Assembly: GCA_023375785.1 (NCBI GenBank)
Contig: SZWC01007267.1
Span: forward strand, 22,798-86,797
DNA from: Penium margaritaceum
Taxonomy: Eukaryota; Streptophyta; Zygnematophyceae; Desmidiales; Peniaceae
Reading direction: 5' to 3'
DNA: 64,000 nt
Part shown: piece by piece, positions 58,460 through 64,000 of the stretch
How the letters are laid out: every line of letters starts with the position of its first letter
Position numbering within the stretch: the first letter of the stretch is position 1
Notes under the pieces: model-generated
The model's database searches: none
What the model was told of the DNA's origin: nothing
Seen by the model: only the letters and a program-made list of their open reading frames with translations
Made by a program: the position numbers and the translations under genes

Positions 58460-61400
58460 ACCTGGGCACATGCGCAGGTACCCTATGCACAGGCGCAAGT
58501 ATCCCAGGCACATGCGCAGGTACCATAGGCATAGGCGCAGGTACCATAGGCACAGACGCATGTACCCTAGGCACAGGCGCAGGTACCCTAGGCACAAGCG
58601 CAGATGCCCTAGGCACAGGCGCAGGTATCCTAGGCACACGCGCAGGTACCCTAGGAACAGGCGCAGGTACAGTAGGCACAGGCGCATGTACCCTAAGAAC
58701 ACGTGCAGGTACCCTAGGTACAGGCGCACGTACCCTAAGCACAGGCGCAAGTACCCTAGGCATAGGCGCAGGTACCCTATGCACAGTCACAGACACCCCA
58801 TGCACAAGCATAGGGACCCTAGGGACATGCGCAGGTACCCTAGGCACAAGCGCAGGTACCCTGAGCACAGACGCAGGTACCCTAGGCATAGGGGCAGGTA
58901 CCCTAAGCACAAGCGAAGATACCCTAAGCACACATGCAGGTACCCTAGGCACAGGCGCATGTACCCTATGCACAGGCGCAGGTACCTTACGCACAGGCGC
59001 ATATACCCTAGACGCAAGCGCAAGTACCCCAGGCACAAGCGCACGTACCCTAGGCAAAGGCGCAAGTATCATAGGCACGGGCGCAGGTACCCTAGGCACA
59101 GGGGCACGTACCCTAGGTACATGCACAGGTACCCTAGTCACAGGCGCAGGTACCCTAGGCACAGGCGCAGGTACCCTAGGGACAGGCGCAGGTACCCTAA
59201 GCATAGGCGCAGGTAACCTGGGCACAGGCGCAGGTACCCTAGGCACAGGCGCAGGTTCCCTAGGCACAAGCGCAGGTAACCTGGGTACAGGCGCAGGTAC
59301 CCTATGCACATGTGCAGGTACCCTAGTCACAGGCGCAGGTACCCTAGGCACAGGCACAGGTACCCTAGGCACAGGCACAGGCACACTAGGCACAGACGCA
59401 AGTACCTTAGGCACAGGCGCAGGTACCTTAGGCACAGGCGCATGTTCCCTATGCACAGGCGTAGGTACCCTAGGCACAGGTGCAGGTACTCTAAGCACAT
59501 GCGTAGGTACCCTAGGCACATGCACAGGTACCCTATGCAGAGTCGCAGTAACTACAGGCACAAGCGCAGGTACCATAGGAACAGGCGCAGGTACCCTAGG
59601 CACAGGCGCATGTACCATTGGCACATGGGTAGGTTCCCTAGGCACAGGCGCAGGTACCCTAGGCACAGGCGCAGGTACCCAAGGCACAGGCGTAGGTACC
59701 CTAGGCACAGGCGCAGGTACCCTGGGCAAAGGCGCAGGTACACTAGGCACAGGCGCAGGTACCGTAGGAACGAGCACAGTCATCCTAGGCACAGGCGAAG
59801 GTACCCCAGGCACAGGCGCAGGTACCCTAGGGACACGCGTAGATACCCTAGGCAGAGGCGCTGGTAACTTGTGCATAGACGCATGTACCATGGGCACAGG
59901 TGCAGGTACCATTGGCATAGGGGCAGGTAAGCTGGGTAAAGGCGCAGGTACCCTAGGCACAGGCGTAGGTATTATAGGCACAATCGCAGGTACCCTAGGC
60001 ACAGGCATAGGTGCCCAAGGCACAGGCGCAGGTACCCTAGGCACAGGCGCAGGTACCCTAGGCACAGATGCAGGTACCATAGGCACAAGCGCAAGCACTT
60101 TAAGCACAAGTGCAGGTACCCTAGACACAGGCGGAGGTACCCTATGCACAGGCGCAGGAATACCAGGCACATGCGCAGGTTCCATAGGTACAGGTGCAGG
60201 TACCCTATGCACATGCGTAGGTATCCTAGGCACAGGCACAGGTACCCTAGGCACAGGCGCAGGTACCCTAGGCACGGGCGCATGTACCCTGGGCACAGGC
60301 GCAGATACCCTCGGGACATGCACAGGTACCGTAAGCACAAGCGCAGGTACCCTAGGCACATGCGCAGGTACCCTAGGCACAGGCGTAGGTACCCTAGGCA
60401 CAGGCGAAGGTACCCTATGCACAGTCACAGGCACCCCATGCACAAGCGCAGGTACCCTAGGGACAGGCGCAGGCACCCTAGGCACAAGCGCAGGTACCCC
60501 AAGCACAGACGCAGGTACCCTAGGCACAGGGGCAGGTACCCTAGGCACAGGCGCAGGTACCATAGGGACAGGCGCATATACCATAAGCACAGGCACAGGT
60601 AACCTGGGCACAGGTGCAGGTACCCTAGGCACAGGCGCAGGTTCCCTATGCACAGGCGCAGGTGGCTTAAGTACAGGCGCATGTACCCTAGGCACATGCG
60701 CAAGTACCATAGGCACAGGTGCAGGTACCCTAGGCACAGACGCATGTACCATAGGCACAGGCGCAGGTACCCTGGGAACAGGCGCAGGTACCCTAGGCAC
60801 AGGCGTAGGTACCCTATGCACAGGCGCAGGTACCATATGCACAGGCGCAGGTAGCCTGGGCACATGCACATGTACCCTATGCACAGGCGCAGGTACCCTA
60901 GGCACATGCGCAGGTACCCTAGGCATAGGCGCAGGTACCCTAGGCACAAGCGCATGTACCCTAGGCACAGGCGCAGGTACCCTAGGCACAAGCACAGATG
61001 CCCTATGCACAGGCGCATGTACCCTAGGCACAGGCGCAAGTACCCTAGGCACAGGCGCAGGTACCGTAGGCACAGGCGCATGTACCCTAAGAACAGGCGC
61101 AGGTACCCTAGGCACTGGCGCAGGTACCCTAAGCACAAGCGCAGGTACCATAGGCATAGGCGCAGGTACCCTATGCACAGTCACACGCACCCCATGCACA
61201 AGCGTAGGGACCCTAGGGACAGGCGCAGTTATCCCAAGTACAGGCGCAGGTACCCTGAGCACAGACGCAGGTACCCTAGACACAGGCGCAGGTACCCTAA
61301 GCACAAGCAAAGGTACCCTAAGCACACGCGCAGGTACCCTAGGCACAGGCGCAGGTACCTTAGGCACAGGCGCGGGTACCTTACGCACAGGCATAGATAC

Positions 61401-62157
61401 CCTAGACACAGGCGTAAGTATCATAGGCACAGGCGCTTACACCCTAGGCACAGGCGCAGATACCATAGGGACGGGCGCAGATACCCTAGGCACAGGGACA
61501 GGTACCCTAGGCACATGCACAGGTACCCTAGTCACAGGTGCAAGTACCCTAGGGACAGGCGCACCTACCCCAAGCACAGGCGCAGGTAACCTGGGCACAG
61601 GCGCAGGTACCCTAGGCACAGGCGCAGGTTCCCTAGGCATAGGCGCAGGTAACCTGGGTACAGGCGCATGTACCCTAGGCACAGGAGCAGGTACCCTAGG
61701 CACAGGCGCAAGTACCCTAGGCACAGGCGCATGTACCCTAAGCAAAGGCGCAGGTACCCTAGGCACAGGCTTACGTACCATAAGCACAGACGCAGATACC
61801 CTAGGTACAGGCGCAGGTACTTATGCAAAGTTGCAGGCACCCCACGCACAGGCGCAGGTACGCTAGGGACAGGCGCAGGTACCATATGCACAGGCGCATG
61901 TACCATGGGCACAGGTGAAACTACCCTAGGCACAGGCGCAGGTACCATAGGCACAGGCGCAGATACCCTATGCACAGGCGCAGGCACCCTAGGCACATGC
62001 GCAGGTACCCTAGGCACAGGCGCAGGTACCCTAGGCACAGGCGCAGGTACCCCAAGCACAGACGCAGGTACCCTAGGCACAGGCGCAGGTATCCTAGGCA
62101 CAGGCACAGGTACCCTATGCATAGGTGCAAGTACCCTATGCACAGGCGTATGTACCC

Positions 62158-62717
62158 TAGGCACAGGCGCAGGTACCCCAGGGATATGCGCAGGTAACAT
62201 GGGCACAGGCGCAGGTACCCTATGCACATTCACAGGTACCCTAGGCACAGGCGCAGGTACCCTAGGTATAGGCGCAGGTACCCTACGCACAGGCGAAGGT
62301 ACCCCAGGCACAGGCGCAGGCATCCTAGGGATAGGCACAGGTACCCTATGCACAGGCGCAGGTACCCTAGGCACAGGCGCAGGTATCCTAGGCACAGGCA
62401 CAGGTACCCTATGCATAGGCGCAAGTACCCTATGCACAGGCGCATGTACCCTAGGCACAGGCGCAGGTACCCTAGGCACAGGCGCACGTACCCTAGGCAC
62501 AGGCGCAGGTACCCCAGGGATATGCGCAGGTAACATGGGCACAGGCGCAGGTACCCTATGCACATTCACAGGTACCCTAGGCACAGGCGCAGGTACCCTA
62601 GGTATAGGCGCAGGTACCCTACGCACAGGCGAAGGTACCCCAGGCACAGGCGCAGGCATCCTAGGGATAGGCACAGGTACCCTATGCACAGGCGCAGGTA
62701 CCCTAGGCACAGGCGCA
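62158..62717 (+). repeat. 224-bp segments repeated at offset 336 bp
   Basis: The segment 62158-62381 recurs at 62494-62717 and includes GGGATATGCGCAGG, ATGCACATTCACAGG and GCATCCTAGGGATAGG. The offset of 336 bp equals the period of the large block at 38.5-41.7 kb, but the unit variants are different. Confidence 0.85.
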
Positions 62718-63513
62718 CATACCCTAGGCACAGGCGCAGGTACCCTAAGCACATGCGCAGGTACCCTAGGCACAGGCACAGGAACCCTAAGCAGAGGCGC
62801 ATGTACCCTAGGCACGATCGCATGTACCATAGGCACAGGCGCAGGTACATTAGGGACAGGCGCAGGTACCCTATGCACATGCGCAGGTATCGTAGGCACA
62901 AGCGCAGGTACACTAGGCACAGGCGCTCGTACCCTAGGAACAGGCGCAGGTACCACAGGCACAGGCGCATGTGTTTTAGGCACATGCGTAGGTACCTGGG
63001 CACATGTGCAGGTACCCAAAGCACAGGCGTAGGTACCCTAGGCACAGGCGCATGTACCTTAGGGATAGGCACAGGTACCTTGGGCATAGGCGCAGGTACC
63101 CTAGGCACAGGCGCAGGTACCCTAGTCATAGGCGCAGGTACCCTAGGCACAGGCGCAGGTATCCAAAGCAAAGGCACACGTATCCTAGGCACAGGCACAC
63201 GTACCATAGGCAGAGGCGCAGGTACCATAGAGACATGCGCAGGTACCCTAGGCATAGGCGCACGTACCATAGGCACAGGCGCACGTACCATAGGGACAGG
63301 CGCAGGTACCATAGGCACAGGCGCTTGTAACTTGGGCACAGGTGTAGGTACCCTAGACACAGGCACAGGTACCCTAGGCACAGACGCAGGTACCCTAGGC
63401 AAAGGCGCAGGTAACCTGGGCACAGGCGTAGGTACCCAATGCACAGGCGAGGTACCATAGGCACATGCACAGGTACCCTAGGGACACGGACTGGTACGGT
63501 AAGCACAAGCGCA

Positions 63514-63904
63514 GGTACCCTAGGCACAGGCGCAGGTACCCTAGGCACAGGCACAGGTACCCTAGGCGCAGGCGCACGTACCCTAAGCACAAGCGCAGGT
63601 ACCCTAGGCACAAGCTTAGGCACCCTAGGCACAGGTGCAGGTACCCTAGGCACAAGTGCAGGTACCTTAAGCACTGGCGTATGTACCCTAGGCACAGGCG
63701 CTGGTACCCTAGGCACAGGCGCAGGTACCCTAGGCACAGGCACAGGTACCCTAGGCGCAGGCGCACGTACCCTAAGCACAAGCGCAGGTACCCTAGGCAC
63801 AAGCTTAGGCACCCTAGGCACAGGTGCAGGTACCCTAGGCACAAGTGCAGGTACCTTAAGCACTGGCGTATGTACCCTAGGCACAGGCGCTGGTACCCTA
63901 GGCA
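63514..63904 (+). repeat. 189-bp tandem duplication, about 2.07 copies
   Basis: Nine units including GGCGCAGGCGCACGTACC, CACAAGCTTAGGCACC and CACTGGCGTATGTACC repeat exactly with offset 189. Confidence 0.92.
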
Positions 63905-64000
63905 GAGGCCCAAGTACCCTATGCACAGGCTTAGGCACCCCAGGCACAGGCGTAGGTACCCTAGGGATAGGCGCAGGTACCCTAGGCACAGGCGCAGGTA

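Larger units (their letters stand above)
31966..64000 (+). repeat. satellite A array A4, about 1,525 units, runs off the right edge
   Basis: The array continues in the same orientation for 32 kb to the end of the window. Diverged units alternate with three perfect blocks and many local duplications listed separately. Length changes are rare. Examples are 20-bp units with GGCACAGCGCAGG (57901, 58362) and units shortened at GGCGAGGTACC (about 44240, 49740 and 63450). These short units are where the long open frames end. No gene or other insert was seen anywhere in it. Confidence 0.97.

Overview
This window is nuclear DNA from a large, repeat-rich eukaryotic genome. About 85% of it (roughly 54 of 64 kb) is tandem satellite, and no intact host gene is visible. 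The Ty1/copia sequences suggest the green lineage (a plant or streptophyte alga): a KALYGLKQAPRLWY-type reverse transcriptase, and a primer-binding site close to the initiator tRNA-Met complement. That assignment is an inference; nothing here identifies a species.

Layout. 1-1837 is the 3' part of a decayed copia retrotransposon (end of RT, RNase H, polypurine tract, 3' LTR). 1894-2575 is a short block of 21-bp satellite A, mostly in the reverse orientation with a small internal inversion. 2576-8111 is the only long non-satellite stretch. Its minus strand carries a broken gypsy-type integrase followed by a glutamine-rich linker and a row of PHD-finger-like cysteine clusters, with no recognisable reverse transcriptase. 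8112-21992 is satellite B, a different 21-bp repeat (about 660 units). 21993 to the right edge is satellite A (about 1,900 units), interrupted by a copia-like 5' LTR plus leader (26508-28284) and by a 443-bp hAT-like MITE (31522-31964). The MITE's target-site duplication sits exactly in register with the satellite.

Satellite A is layered. Ordinary units differ from each other at several positions but almost always keep 21 bp. On this background lie three perfectly homogeneous blocks with different periods: 105 bp (33222-36672), 336 bp (38457-41715) and 21 bp (45619-49029). All three are close to 3.3-3.45 kb long. The flanks of the third block are exact copies of sequence next to the first block and of sequence near 43.3 kb. 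This is either very recent amplification or an assembly/gap-filling product, and long reads would decide. Many smaller in-register duplications (63, 84, 104, 105, 126, 168, 189, 336, 399, 483 bp) are listed individually.

The very long open frames across the satellites (up to about 1,800 codons, open on both strands at once) follow from a 21-bp unit that is a multiple of three and lacks stops in most frames. I do not call them genes. No rRNA, tRNA, CRISPR array or bacterial-type operon was found.
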